Source of the DNA: Aradus depressus
Taxonomy: Eukaryota; Arthropoda; Insecta; Hemiptera; Aradidae
DNA length: 64,000 bases
Direction: 5' to 3'
Assembly: GCA_963662175.1 (NCBI GenBank)
Contig: OY759219.1
Location: 27,136,908-27,200,907 of the forward strand
Shown here: positions 53,501 to 63,990 of the stretch, in pieces
Layout: each line of letters begins with the position of its first letter
Numbering within the stretch: the first letter of the stretch is position 1
The notes under the pieces: generated by a model
Databases searched by the model: none
The model's input: only the letters and a program-made list of their open reading frames with translations
What the model was told of the DNA's origin: nothing
Translations under genes and position numbers: made by a program

Positions 53501-53877
53501 AGATTGTTATTTTATTAACGTCGTTATGTGACGTGGCTATTAATTACTTATGTTTAAAGTTAATTAGAACAACCTATTCAACTGACAGGTTATTTCAATT
53601 AAATCGATATAAATATATTTTGGTTGAATTGGGCTCTTCCTCCCCCGTTAATTGGTGTTTTTTAGACTGAACCCAGGATTCATTAGGTTGATTAATTATT
53701 CCTAATTAAGGGCGCACGCGATCCTGCGGGTGGGTTTCTTTCTTCATTGTTCTCCTTACTTGAATTTCTCCAGTGGGACTTATCAAGTTATATTACAAGA
53801 GACTTGGGGAGTTGAAACTGTACGGCTTCACAGTTTTTTTGAAGAATTAATCCTCCTTCCGGGATCAAGTTCATTCA
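53501..53877. other. Unassigned stretch
   Basis: Nothing recognised. Confidence 0.35.
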
Positions 53878-54240
53878 AAAAGATGACAGTGAATCACCGA
53901 CAATGAACATCCCCAGTATGAATTAGTCAACTTAGTTTTAACTCTCTCTCCAAAACTAATAAACGATTTCGTGCCTGTGCGATGTCAGGTACTCGTTAAA
54001 GACCCCTAGGTGAATAAAACAAGATATACAAAATTTAGGATTCCCACTGTACAGTCGAGCTCATGCTCACCAGAGCGAAGAAAGAGCGCTCTAGTAGTAG
54101 GCGATATGACCTCGTAGTCATCATCAGTAATTTAGGGTTTTTGAGTTGAATCCCTTCTCTATTCCACCCCCCTCCCCTTCGGCCAATTTGGCTTATAATT
54201 AATAGGTGTTGTTCTTATAAGAAATTTGAATTTTAATATA
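53878..54240 (+). repeat. HER left part interrupted by a SINE fragment
   Basis: GACAGTGAATCACCGACAAT and TTTTAACTCTCTCTCC (to 53965), then the SINE, then an internal unit at 54125-54238 (GGGTTTTTGAGTTGAATCCC; CTTCGGCCAATTTGGC). Confidence 0.6.
53966..54119 (+). mobile_element. tRNA-SINE family 1 fragment
   Basis: CGTGCCTGTGCGATGTCAGG to GGCGATATGACCTCGTAG; the head and terminal part are missing. Confidence 0.75.
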
Positions 54241-54652
54241 GGCGATATGACCTCGTAGTTAAAGCCCGGACATGAGTCATAAAACCTAACAACCTATTAT
54301 TTTTTAGGTTAGGTTAAGTTTTATGACTCATGCCCGGGCTTTAACTAAGAGGTCATATCGCCTACTACCAGAGCGCTCTTTCGTCACTCTGGTGGACATG
54401 AGCCCGACTCTACTATGGGAGTCCTAAATTTTGCCTATCCTAAATTTTTATTCATCTAGGGTAGGGGTCTTTAACGAGTACCTGAGATCGTACAGGCTCG
54501 GGACCATCGCTTAACGTCCCATCCGAAGGACGGCGTGCTTAAGTTTATTTTACCTCCCAGATAAAATAAACTAAGGGCCTCGGTTGGGTTACGAACCCAC
54601 GTTCTTGAGCTCAGAAGACAAGCACGCACACCAATGAGCTACCGGCGCCCTC
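54241..54652 (-). mobile_element. Head-to-head SINE pair: tail (plus) and full copy (minus)
   Basis: 54241-54290 is a plus SINE 1 tail (GGCGATATGACCTCGTAG to CATGAGTCATAAAACCTAAC). 54307-54652 is a near-full minus copy, from its tail to the head CCGGCGCCCTC. The two tails form an inverted repeat of about 50 bp around a ~16-nt centre. Confidence 0.85.
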
Positions 54653-55459
54653 TAACATTATTTATATTTATTCAATCATAGATGTGCCACTTAGTATGAC
54701 GTCATCTCTTTGAAAACCGGTTCTAGTCTATTAAAAAAATGTCAGTGAATCACCGGCAATTTAATTCCCCATGACGATTTATTCAATTAACTTATTATTT
54801 TTTATCCACAATTTATGTAATAAAGATAAGCAATGTTTGAGGCCCTATAACTATGTGCACGTTGGTCCTACTTCAAATTTGACAAAAACATTTTCATTTA
54901 GAAATTTCACAAGGAAAATGATTCACAATAGATAATTTTTCAATAAAACCAACCGTTTTCTTATTAACAATCTGAAAAAAAAAAAAAAAAATGCCATGAT
55001 ATAGCATACAATCTCTCTGGAATGAGACACTAGGAGACACAAGTTTGTCTTCTAGGTCTATTAGAAGTGACCAAATTTGAGGTCACCAATCCGAAATAAT
55101 ATAAGGTACATAAAGAATACGAATATTCTATTAAATAGTTAGAATATTCTATAAAATATTTATAAAAAGAGCAGACGCTAAAAATGAATGAGTCTACTTT
55201 CGTTTAGTGAAGTAGAGTTTTTTGTTCCCTCTGGCCTAATAAAATATTTGTCTTACTTTATCGCCCTGCTAACGAATTAAAGTGTTTTTCCACGGCTTTT
55301 CTCGTCTTTTCTCATTTTTATTTATTTTTCATTTCTTTTACTTAAGTGTAAATCTTATCCTTTTTTTTTTCATCTTCTTCTTTGCGAAGAAGACATTTAA
55401 ATGATATATTTATTTGAATTATAATAATTATTATCCTAAGAAACACATCGAAAATAGAA
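54653..55459. other. Mostly unassigned; HER and motif fragments at the left
   Basis: 54677-54710 is a decayed relative of the 21653 motif (CATAGATGTGCCAC ... GAAAACCGG). 54733-54800 is a HER left end (GTCAGTGAATCACCGGCAAT). The remainder is AT-rich and unrecognised. Confidence 0.4.
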
Positions 55460-56005
55460 AATTGTCGGTGAATCAGTAGTGTACTTACTCATCACGATTT
55501 AATTTATTAACTAATTAAAAAGTTTTTGTTCACCCTTTAAAATAAATTGATCGTTCAATAATTGACTTACTTTCACACTTATATTCAGATCCCCCACATC
55601 CCTTCGGTTGATTCGACTGAAAATATGCCATACTTATGGAGTATTGAATTTAAATATATACGATTTAACGTCGATATATTCATTACATCGGCAGTTATTG
55701 GGGTTTTTGATTTGAGCCTCCCTTTCCTTTGTCCTTAGTCCATTTGACTGAATTTAAATCGGTGTCGTCCTTAGGGGGTTATCGTGAACACAGACAAACA
55801 CACACACACACACACACACATACATGATTTTTAATTTCCCAGCTATACAAAGTATATAGGAAAAGTTATGGAGTCACCGGAATTTCGTATTTTCCGACCT
55901 TTGATTCCAAAAATGAAAAAATAAAAAAATAAATTCTGTCTATGAACTTGTCTGAGAACACGATAACTCCCGATAAGAATGTATCGACACGGGAGGGGGG
56001 ATTTT
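55460..56005 (+). repeat. HER copy, plus body with a minus right module attached
   Basis: ATTGTCGGTGAATCAGTAG, two internal units, a (CA)n run at 55797-55820, then minus-oriented AGCTATACAAAGTATATAGG, GTTATGGAGTCACCGGAATT, ACACGATAACTCCCGATAAG. Confidence 0.7.
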
Positions 56006-56429
56006 ATTTTTTTTGGTATTTCAAAGTGTACTATTTTAATTTTTTTTTTTTTTCTTTATTTCACCAGATCAACAACTACATGTTCTACATGGTGGTTATA
56101 ACATGGAAATAAGTCACTATAGTTTATACCCTTATGTGTTTTAACCCTTATTTAGTACAAGATTTCTGTTTATAAGAATTGGGAAACTGGTAGAAACATG
56201 ACTGGAAAATATATGAATGAGGGAATGATAGATACAGATCTGAGAAATATTTACATGAATAATGAGGTTTATTGGATGATATCTTGAAGAAGTCTAGGCT
56301 TGAGTCATGGGTGCTCTGTTGGTCTCCCCAGGTTGAAGGTGACTGCTCCTGTCGTTTCTGCCAGGCGTTCTTTATACTTTAAAAATTTAGTTTTTATGAA
56401 CTCTTCCAACGTAGGCAAGATGTATTTAA
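56006..56429. other. Unassigned stretch
   Basis: Nothing recognised. Confidence 0.35.
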
Positions 56430-56825
56430 TATGTATATCATCGTGAAATTTTATATTTAAATTCATAACTCCATAAGAATGACACATTTTAATTCTTCGG
56501 TTTAACACAAAAAACTGTCGTAATAATAAGTTTATTGAAATGAAATTTCAAAAGTAAATTCCAAGTCTTTACAAGGATGACACCTCATAATTTTCAGCAT
56601 AGGGGAGGGAGTTTAACTAAAAAAATTCAATAACTGCCGATGTAATGTATATTGTCACAACATTTAGTATGAGGATTCAGAACAGAAAACTTAGTTGATG
56701 CATTCGTTCTGGGGAAGTATATTGCTGGTGATTCACTGACGAATTGTTTTTTTTTTATTATATTTTTTTCTAATTTCTGACAGTTTAAATAACTTCCCCT
56801 ATACTTCGAAGTTGGGGATGCAAAG
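56430..56825 (-). repeat. HER copy with an extra plus right end
   Basis: Two minus internal units, ATTCGTTCTGGGGAAGTATA and CTGGTGATTCACTGACG, a T run, then AACTTCCCCTATACTTCGAA in plus orientation (hairpin, about 56785-56820). Confidence 0.7.
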
Positions 56826-57199
56826 TATCTGAACTAAACCCAAGAGGGTCTTGGCCCATCTCTACACTCTTTTCAACGGAACTTCAGATGTTCAAAGAAT
56901 TAGACCACACAGTGGTGGGCAAACAGCGGTGAAGCATTGACCCCTAACAAAGTTGCTTAGAAGTCAGATACCACAAACCTAAATTTGTATGCCTAATTAA
57001 AGGGACAACCATCCAGGACGGGGTTGGGGGTGGTTTAGGGGAGCAACATCCCTTACAATACTCAGCCACATTTCTCAACTGACTCAGACAAAACCCTGGT
57101 TCAACTAGTTCGGGCATAGTTCAGTGCATAGTTCCTGAATTACAGCATCCCAATAATCCTTGTCCTTTAACTATTCATTGTACATTAATACATTAGAAT
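56826..57199. other. Unassigned stretch
   Basis: Nothing recognised. Confidence 0.35.
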
Positions 57200-57473
57200 T
57201 AGGGCGCCGGTAGCTCAGTGGTATGCGTGTTTGCTTTCTGAGCTTAAGTTTTTTTTTTTTTTTTTTTTTTCCTCCCCTTTTCTGGCTTTAAAGCTTAAGT
57301 TCGTGGGTTCGAAACTCGACCGAGGCCCTTATCTGGGAGGTAAAATAAACTTAAGCACGCCGTCCTTCGGTTGGGACGTTAAGCGATGGTCCCGAGCCTC
57401 TACGATGTCTGGTACTCATTAAAGACCCCTGCCCTAGGTGAATAAAAATTTAGGGTAGGCAAAATTTAGGACT
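57200..57473 (+). mobile_element. tRNA-SINE family 1 copy with a nested A-tailed mini-insertion
   Basis: Head AGGGCGCCGGTAGCTCAGTG. Between A and B boxes AGCTTAAG is duplicated (57241-57248 and 57292-57299) around a 22-T run and about 21 further bases. The B box GTTCGAAACTCG and body follow, truncated at AATTTAGGACT. Confidence 0.85.
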
Positions 57474-57645
57474 GTGAATAAATAATGAATAAATCAACAC
57501 GAAATTTTACAAAGTATATCCAAAACCCCACAAGGACAAAACTTATTAATTTTCAGCCATATTGACCAAAGAAAATGGAGGGGGAATCAAAGGAGGAGGC
57601 TCAACCCAAAAATTGTCGATGTAACTATGTTTCAACACTAAATTG
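57474..57645 (-). repeat. HER internal units
   Basis: AAATCAACACGAAATTTTAC, CAAAACCCCACAAGGAC, TTTTCAGCCATATTGACC, ATTGTCGATGTAAC. Confidence 0.6.
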
Positions 57646-58075
57646 AGTGGGTTGGTGCGTGCACCTAGGGACCTAAGCAAATGATTTTATCTCTGGATAT
57701 ATTTTTTTAAATGTATTCAAGCTTCTATATAGTAGTACGCAATAGTAATTGTAGCTAGTTAAAGACATGATGGAGACATAGAAGAAAATAAAAACAAGGC
57801 AACATCGAACAAAAAAAATGATGAACTCCCGGGAGGTCTTTTGAAGGTTCACTTGTAGAAACGTACGTCACTCAGTTCAACCATAAATTGTATTGGCTCG
57901 TCTGTTTTTTTGCTCCTTTCCTTCTGTTCGTTTTGCTCCCACAACTAGACCCCAGTGGATCTACTTCTAAACAAGGGATCCGGAATACATTGTATTAAGT
58001 AAGGAACTGTTTTATTTTAAAGACTGGAATATAATGAAAATGAATCCATAATTCATGGATACAACTCCCTTAGAT
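57646..58075. other. Unassigned stretch
   Basis: Nothing recognised. Confidence 0.35.
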
Positions 58076-58203
58076 TGTGACTCATGCCCGGGCTTTAACT
58101 AGGACGTCATATTGCCTACTATCAGAGTGCTCTTCTGTCGTTTAAGTTTATTTACCTAATAAGGGGTCTTTAACCAGTACTTGACATCTTACAGGCTCCT
58201 GAA
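58076..58203 (-). mobile_element. tRNA-SINE family 1 fragment
   Basis: TTGTGACTCATGCCCGGGCT to GTACTTGACATCTTACAGGC, with internal deletions. A HER left end (CTCTGGGGAAGTACATACC; GATTCACCGATAAT) follows at 58230-58275. Confidence 0.7.
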
Positions 58204-58280
58204 ATTGGTTTCAGAGCGTGTGATAGTTGAATTCGCTCTGGGGAAGTACATACCTGCTGATTCACCGATAATATAACCTC

Positions 58281-58627
58281 AAATTCCAATTCTTCCTCTA
58301 TTCCTTCAATCTAGGTCTCTTCCCAGATAAAAAAAGGAGCAATGATTGAAAGGAAGGAATCCCTGCAATCTCTTCTCCACAAGAACATACTCAACCATCT
58401 TCAAACCTCCGATTTTGACTTCTATTAAATTCTCTTCCTCTTGTTAAGAATCTCTTCACCTCTACTTTTCTCTTGACTTGGATTTTTTTTTTTTTTGAAA
58501 GAGATTGATCTTGAAGGGGACTTGAAAAGGAGTCTTATAAAATCAAGATTCAAAACAGTACTCAATCATTGCAAAAATATTAAAATAACAATGACATAAA
58601 AGTCCTGTTTAATATATTTAAAAAAAA
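58281..58627. other. Unassigned stretch
   Basis: Nothing recognised. Confidence 0.35.
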
Positions 58628-59280
58628 TGTCGTCAGTGAATCACCGGCAATGTACTTCCCCAGAATTAATCGAATGACTATTCACTTCCCCTTCAAAACT
58701 AGTCAACCGTTTGCGCTAATATTCAACATAGTGGCTCTTAAATCCTCATACTAAATTTTTATCGATAAATTCATTACATCGGCAGTTTTTAGAGTTTTTT
58801 AATTAAGTCTCCTCCCCTAAACTTCCCCTTCCCTTCACCCGATATTGCTGAAATTTGACAGGTTATGTCCTCATTGAGTTTTGACTTTAAATATTAAATT
58901 TCATGTCGATACATTCATTACATCGCCAGTTATTGAAGTCTTTGAGTTGAGCCTCCTCCCCTAAACTTCCCCTTCCCTTCATCCGATATCGCTGAAATTT
59001 GACAAGTGATATTCTCATTTTGACTTTAAATATTAAATTTCATGTCGATACATTCATTACATTGCCGTTATTGAAGTTTTTGAGTTGAGCCTTCCTGTCC
59101 CCCCCCTTCCCTTCTCCCAATTTCACTACAAATTAGGAAGTGTCGCCCTTATAGGGTTTTGAATTCACATTTGAAATTTTTTATTAATACATTCATTCTA
59201 TCGGCAGTTATTAGAGTTTTTATGTTAAGCCTCCCCCCCTAAGCCTGTTCTTCCCTTTGGTCGATTTGGCCGAAAAATAA
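58628..59280 (+). repeat. HER copy with four internal tandem units
   Basis: Left module GTCGTCAGTGAATCACCGGC and GCGCTAATATTCAACAT. Internal units begin near 58757, 58900, 59037 and 59180, each with CGATA-TTCATTACAT.GCC.GTTAT and a C-rich CCTCCCC block. The right hairpin is absent. Confidence 0.75.
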
Positions 59281-59835
59281 TGTTGTCATTGATAACTTAT
59301 TAATATTATTATTAATTGTTAAAATCTTAACTTCCTTGTTGCAATGACTTGAGTTGACATATTTAAGTGAACTGGTCACATAGCGTTTATAAATCAAAAA
59401 GATAACACATATTTGTACTTTTTTATGTCAAAATTGTTAACTTATGTTTAGTTATCTTCAATTAGATTAGTGAGAAGTGAGTTCTTCTATTATCTACTCT
59501 TTGTTTTACAATTTAATCCCTTTAAATCAGATAGTCATGTCTAGACAAAATCCGCTTTAAGCTCTGATAAGACTTATAAGCTTAAATTCTTTTTATTTCT
59601 GTCATACTACGTTGATACAAAGCATTACAGTGCCCAGTACAGGAGGCACATAGCATGAATATCGTGTGGTATTAAATGTTCCGGTTTCCACGGTACGTAC
59701 CTCTGGACAAGCGACGCCCTTTTCAATAAAATGGTTGATTAATTGGAGGAGTGAGCTCAAGTATGTAATCGTGCGAAAATTCGAGATCGTATTTTAAAAG
59801 GATTTTTAACGTTTCAAGGTCCACTGAATATGACC
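59281..59835. other. Unassigned stretch
   Basis: Nothing recognised. Confidence 0.35.
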
Positions 59836-60045
59836 CTGGGAGGTAAAATAAATTTAAGTACGCCGTCCTTCGGATAGGACGTTAAGCAATGGTTCCGAGT
59901 CTGTACGATGTCAGGTACTCGTTAATGATCTCTGATTTAGTACTCCCATAGTAGAGTCGGACTCCACCAGAGCAAAGAGCGCTCTGGTAGTAGGCGATAT
60001 GACCTCGCAGTTAAAGCCCGGGCATGAGTCATAATAACTAACTAA
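59836..60045 (+). mobile_element. tRNA-SINE family 1, head missing
   Basis: CTGGGAGGTAAAATAAATTT to GCCCGGGCATGAGTCATAAT. The mid-body is partly deleted. Confidence 0.8.
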
Positions 60046-60054
60046 TTGGAGGAG

Positions 60055-60815
60055 TAATGTAATCGGTCAGAAATTCGATATTGACTTGTCAACGGAATTT
60101 ACTGATAAATATTATATCTTGAGTGGTGACTACTTCGACCGATTCCTCGCTTCCTTTCGGCCGAATGCCGCGTAAAATTTATAGGTATCGTCTTCATGCG
60201 CTTTTGAATTTACATACGAAATTTTGTGGCGATCCAAGGTTATTAGAGTTTTCATCTTCTCTCCTCTTCTTCCCTTTGGCTGAGAATCTATGGTTGTCTT
60301 GCTTAGAGGGTTTTGAATATACATATGTATATTCGTGCTGAATACACGTATATTCGTGCAGATATATTCATTGTATCACAATATTGTGGAGATCAGATGT
60401 GCCCCAATGTCAAAACGACTTTATTGAATGGACCTCACCAACGATATAAGTTGTATCGTCAATGATAACAGAAAACGCATCTTATTTCAATGATCATTCA
60501 TTGTATCACCCGCAGTTATTGGAGTTTTTGAGTTGAATCTCCGCCTTATCTTCCATTTCCCTTAGACAAATTTCGCTCGTTGTGGATACATTCATTTCAT
60601 GGGTAGTTGTTAAAGTTTTTCTGTTAAGCCATCCCCCTAATTCCGGATGCACATATTAAATTTCGTAAGTTATCGTGTGCACAGACATACATTTTTGAAA
60701 TTAGGGTGACGGAAACACCCAACCCATAGTTTGACATATTTTTATTCCTATAAAACTATTGAGACTCAAATTTCTGACCAATTACATAAATTTCCCTAAA
60801 CTTCATACAGCTAAG
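60055..60815 (+). repeat. HER copy containing a 116-bp insertion
   Basis: A short minus right module (60055-60115) is followed by plus internal units and the right end (CTGACCAATTACATAAATTT, about 60790). ATTCATTGTATCAC occurs at 60366-60379 and 60496-60509, flanking 116 bp of non-HER sequence with an internal CGATATAAGTTGTATCG hairpin. Confidence 0.6.
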
Positions 60816-61352
60816 GACAAAGATACATAAATCTATAAACATAACCTCTATAAATAATACAAATGATACGAATCTTGTCCTTGTGTGAAGAGTTTATAAA
60901 AAATATTTGAGGTGACAAAGAAAGAGAAAAAAAATAAATAAAATTTATAATAATGATTTGTGTTGAGGTAGATAGAGCTTAGATAAAGTACACAAAGACG
61001 GATGGGCAGACAACACTCTTGAGAGCTTAAGATCAGATAGAAGCATATTGAAGAGACAACCAGCTTCCACATATTCATCATTCACTACACCATTTCATTC
61101 ATAAATCTACTTCAAGATAGTCCCACAGAAGGTAAGAAACACCATTACAATATTTCTAAACGTAAAATAGCCATTTTTTTTATGGAGGATAATTTTCTTC
61201 TGTTATTAAAGACAGAATTTTCTAACAATCTTCCCTTACGAATTCTCAAAAGTTTGTGAGATATCCTTCAGAATAACTATTATTTTTTAAAATATTATCT
61301 TGAGTAAATGACTTACTAAAACTTCTCAGAACCATTAAAAGTGTGTGCCGAA
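60816..61352. other. Unassigned stretch
   Basis: Nothing recognised. Confidence 0.35.
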
Positions 61353-61850
61353 ACCCTCAGGGTATAGTCCGCCATGTATAGGGACGAAAATGGGATTAGG
61401 CAGGCAAACAGACTTAGCCCTCTACTGTTCATAAATTTCATGGAATTGCATACAGTATGTAAGAGAAGAACTCCCAGGGCAGTTGTAGGCTATCGGAACC
61501 TGAGGTCCGCACACCTTCATCTACGAAGACGGCATAGTCCTCGTTGGGGGTTTGGAATAGAGACTCCAGAAGGCTGTTATGAAATGAAAGGAAGAGCTCG
61601 AGAAGAGTTTACCTAGGAGTGAAGATCTGGAGGGACGGAAGGAGGGACCAGGAGGTACTGATGAGGACGAGGAAGATCAGCGGGGTCTATTACCACTCAT
61701 CAACACTCTCATCGGGAAAAGAGAGGTCAGGCATCAGACCAAACTGCAGGTCTACAGGTCATTCCTCCCCCCCAGAAAGAAAGAAGTTCATTCAAAGAAT
61801 TGAGGAGCGACACGACTCGAAGAAACGATGTTAAGAGGTTACAGACACCC
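61353..61850 (+). pseudogene. Decayed non-LTR reverse transcriptase
   Basis: The palm of a non-LTR reverse transcriptase is visible across shifting frames. G-I-R-Q-A-N-R-L-S-P-L-L-F-I-N-F (the G-x-R-Q-G-x-x-L-S-P-L-L-F box, with Ala for the usual Gly) starts near 61392. F-I-Y-E-D-G-I-V-L-V-G-G near 61517 stands where Y/F-A-D-D is expected, so both catalytic Asp positions are altered (E-D-G). Y-L-G-V-x-I follows near 61610, and a thumb-like segment runs to about 61850. Several frameshifts and a stop separate these pieces, so it cannot be functional. The clade is uncertain. Confidence 0.75.
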
Positions 61851-62190
61851 TAAAATGTCGTTTGTTGGAAACACATTTTTAGACTTTTGTTTCACTCACG
61901 CGAAAACGGTTAGTCCCAAAAAATGTTCCTTATTTTCCAATAGCTGGTGTGTTCTCAGAGTTGAGATAGGACCGATACGAACAAAGATGTCAACACATTT
62001 ACTTTCATATACCCAACAATGACAGTGAGAAATGAATTTGAAAGAAGGGAGAGTAATTTAAACAGAAGTCTGGTTGGTATAAGAAAGTCCTTTGTTGGCC
62101 AGATCACATTTTATTTATATAGTTTCTTTCTCTTCTTTGTCATTGAAACTCCCATCACCAAAATAAAAAAGTATTATAATACTTACTATG
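61851..62190. other. Unassigned stretch
   Basis: Nothing recognised. Short overlapping open frames have no family features. Confidence 0.35.
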
Positions 62191-62905
62191 AACTGGTATT
62201 TTGGGTTAGTATAAGACTTTGAATTGGCTCGTACTTACCTAAACTGGTATTTTGGGTTAGTATAAGACTTTGAATTGGCTCGTACTTACCTAAACTGGTA
62301 TTTTGGGTTAGTATAAGACTTTGAATTGGCTCGTACTTACCTAAACTGGTATTTTGGGTTAGTATAAGACTTTGAATTGGCTCGTACTTACCTAAACTGG
62401 TATTTTGGGTTAGTATAAGACTTTGAATTGGCTCGTACTTACCTAAACTGGTATTTTGGGTTAGTATAAGACTTTGAATTGGCTCGTACTTACCTAAACT
62501 GGTATTTTGGGTTAGTATAAGACTTTGAATTGGCTCGTACTTACCTAAACTGGTATTTTGGGTTAGTATAAGACTTTGAATTGGCTCGTACTTACCTAAA
62601 CTGGTATTTTGGGTTAGTATAAGACTTTGAATTGGCTCGTACTTACCTAAACTGGTATTTTGGGTTAGTATAAGACTTTGAATTGGCTCGTACTTACCTA
62701 AACTGGTATTTTGGGTTAGTATAAGACTTTGAATTGGCTCGTACTTACCTAAACTGGTATTTTGGGTTAGTATAAGACTTTGAATTGGCTCGTACTTACC
62801 TAAACTGGTATTTTGGGTTAGTATAAGACTTTGAATTGGCTCGTACTTACCTAAACTGGTATTTTGGGTTAGTATAAGACTTTGAATTGGCTCGTACTTA
62901 CCTAA
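62191..62905 (-). repeat. Homogeneous 14 x 51-bp array with splice-junction-like units
   Basis: Fourteen 51-bp units that look identical by eye. On the minus strand each reads AGGTAAGTACGAGCC ... TTATACTAACCC ... ATACCAGTTT and then the next AGGTAAGT. Every unit thus holds a near-perfect 5' splice site (AG|GTAAGTA), a perfect TACTAAC branch-point word and TTTAG directly against the next GTAAGT. The T-rich run just outside the array (62906-62925) ends in TTTTAG at the first GTAAGT. Because 51 = 3 x 17, a 266-codon open frame runs through on the minus strand with a 17-residue repeat; I see no sign that it is a protein. The left end decays to ATAGTAAGT. Confidence 0.95.
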
Positions 62906-63473
62906 AACAAAAACAAAAAACAAATTTAAGTATATATATATAATATCATGTAGAAATATAAATACATAATATGTATTTACGATCACTCTTAACCACTTGG
63001 AAAGTGACTCTCAGAATTACGCTGTGCAATGACACAAAGAAAACCGCTGATGCCAACACTTAACCGCAAAATCAGTTTGAAATGAATCTCAGAGTGATCT
63101 GTAAAAATCATTTTTAGTATAAAAAAAATCCTGTTATAGCCATTTGACATATTTCTATCTTATAGGAAAGGTTCATAAGGCACAAATATTTTCCATGACT
63201 TTGCATACAAGTCATGTATGTGTAAGACAATAAAACAAATAAATAAATAAAAAAGTCACAGCTAATAGTAGAAGTCATAAAGCTAAATTTGAAAAAGATT
63301 TATGGCTGAAGAATGGTTTAAATCACAGAAGTCAAGATGAAATTTATTACTAGTTGTGTTCATCTAGAAGTGAGATAAATCGAGCCCTGAAAGTAATTCG
63401 ATTCGGATAGGATACATACCCATAACTATCCTTAGTCTATTTATTATTAGTATTTTAAAATTATTAATAACTA
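62906..63473. other. Unassigned AT-rich stretch
   Basis: Nothing recognised. Confidence 0.35.
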
Positions 63474-63881
63474 CCAGGTTATCCGGCGTTGTCTAGGAGT
63501 AACTTTGCTTTATAACACTTTACCTGGAGCTGATTATATCAAGGGATGCATATCGATACGCGATATATCAATTACATTTTGTTTTTGATATTTACTTTAT
63601 CAATAATTTTTTTAATATATTCTTTTTTGCATTTTAAAAGTTGATAAATAGGATTTAGTGCTAAATTTGCAAGCAATTTACTTATGCTACAAATAGTTGA
63701 TGTACATAATAATAATTTCTTAATGAATTTTGATTTTTGACTTTGTTTTTGCATTGTTATTGGTTTTTGATTTTTCTTAGAATTTTATCTACTCACCAAA
63801 ATGTTTAAATCTTTCATCGATAGTACAGTTTAAAAATAAAAACAATCGATATATTTACACCATCCCAATATTATCGATCAA
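63474..63881. repeat. Diverged CCGGCGTTG repeat start, then unassigned DNA
   Basis: CAGGTTATCCGGCGTTGTCT (63475) is a diverged copy of the motif at 32010. GGATGCATATCGATACG (63544) and ATCGATATATTTACACCATC (63845) are weakly inverted and might bound a MITE. Confidence 0.3.
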
Positions 63882-63990
63882 CATTTAGGACTCCCACAGT
63901 TCAGTGGAACACTCGATGAAAGAGCGCTCTGGTAGTGGACGATATAACATCATAGTTACGGCCCGGGCATAATTCACAATAATTAACTAT
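63882..63990 (+). mobile_element. tRNA-SINE family 1 tail fragment
   Basis: CATTTAGGACTCCCACAGTT, AAAGAGCGCTCTGGTAGTGG, GCCCGGGCATAATTCACAAT. Confidence 0.75.

Noticed and set aside
62186..62986. 266-codon minus-strand ORF with 14 identical 17-residue repeats
   Set aside because: It arises because a 51-bp repeat unit without stops is divisible by three. There is no signal for translation and no unit-level codon variation.
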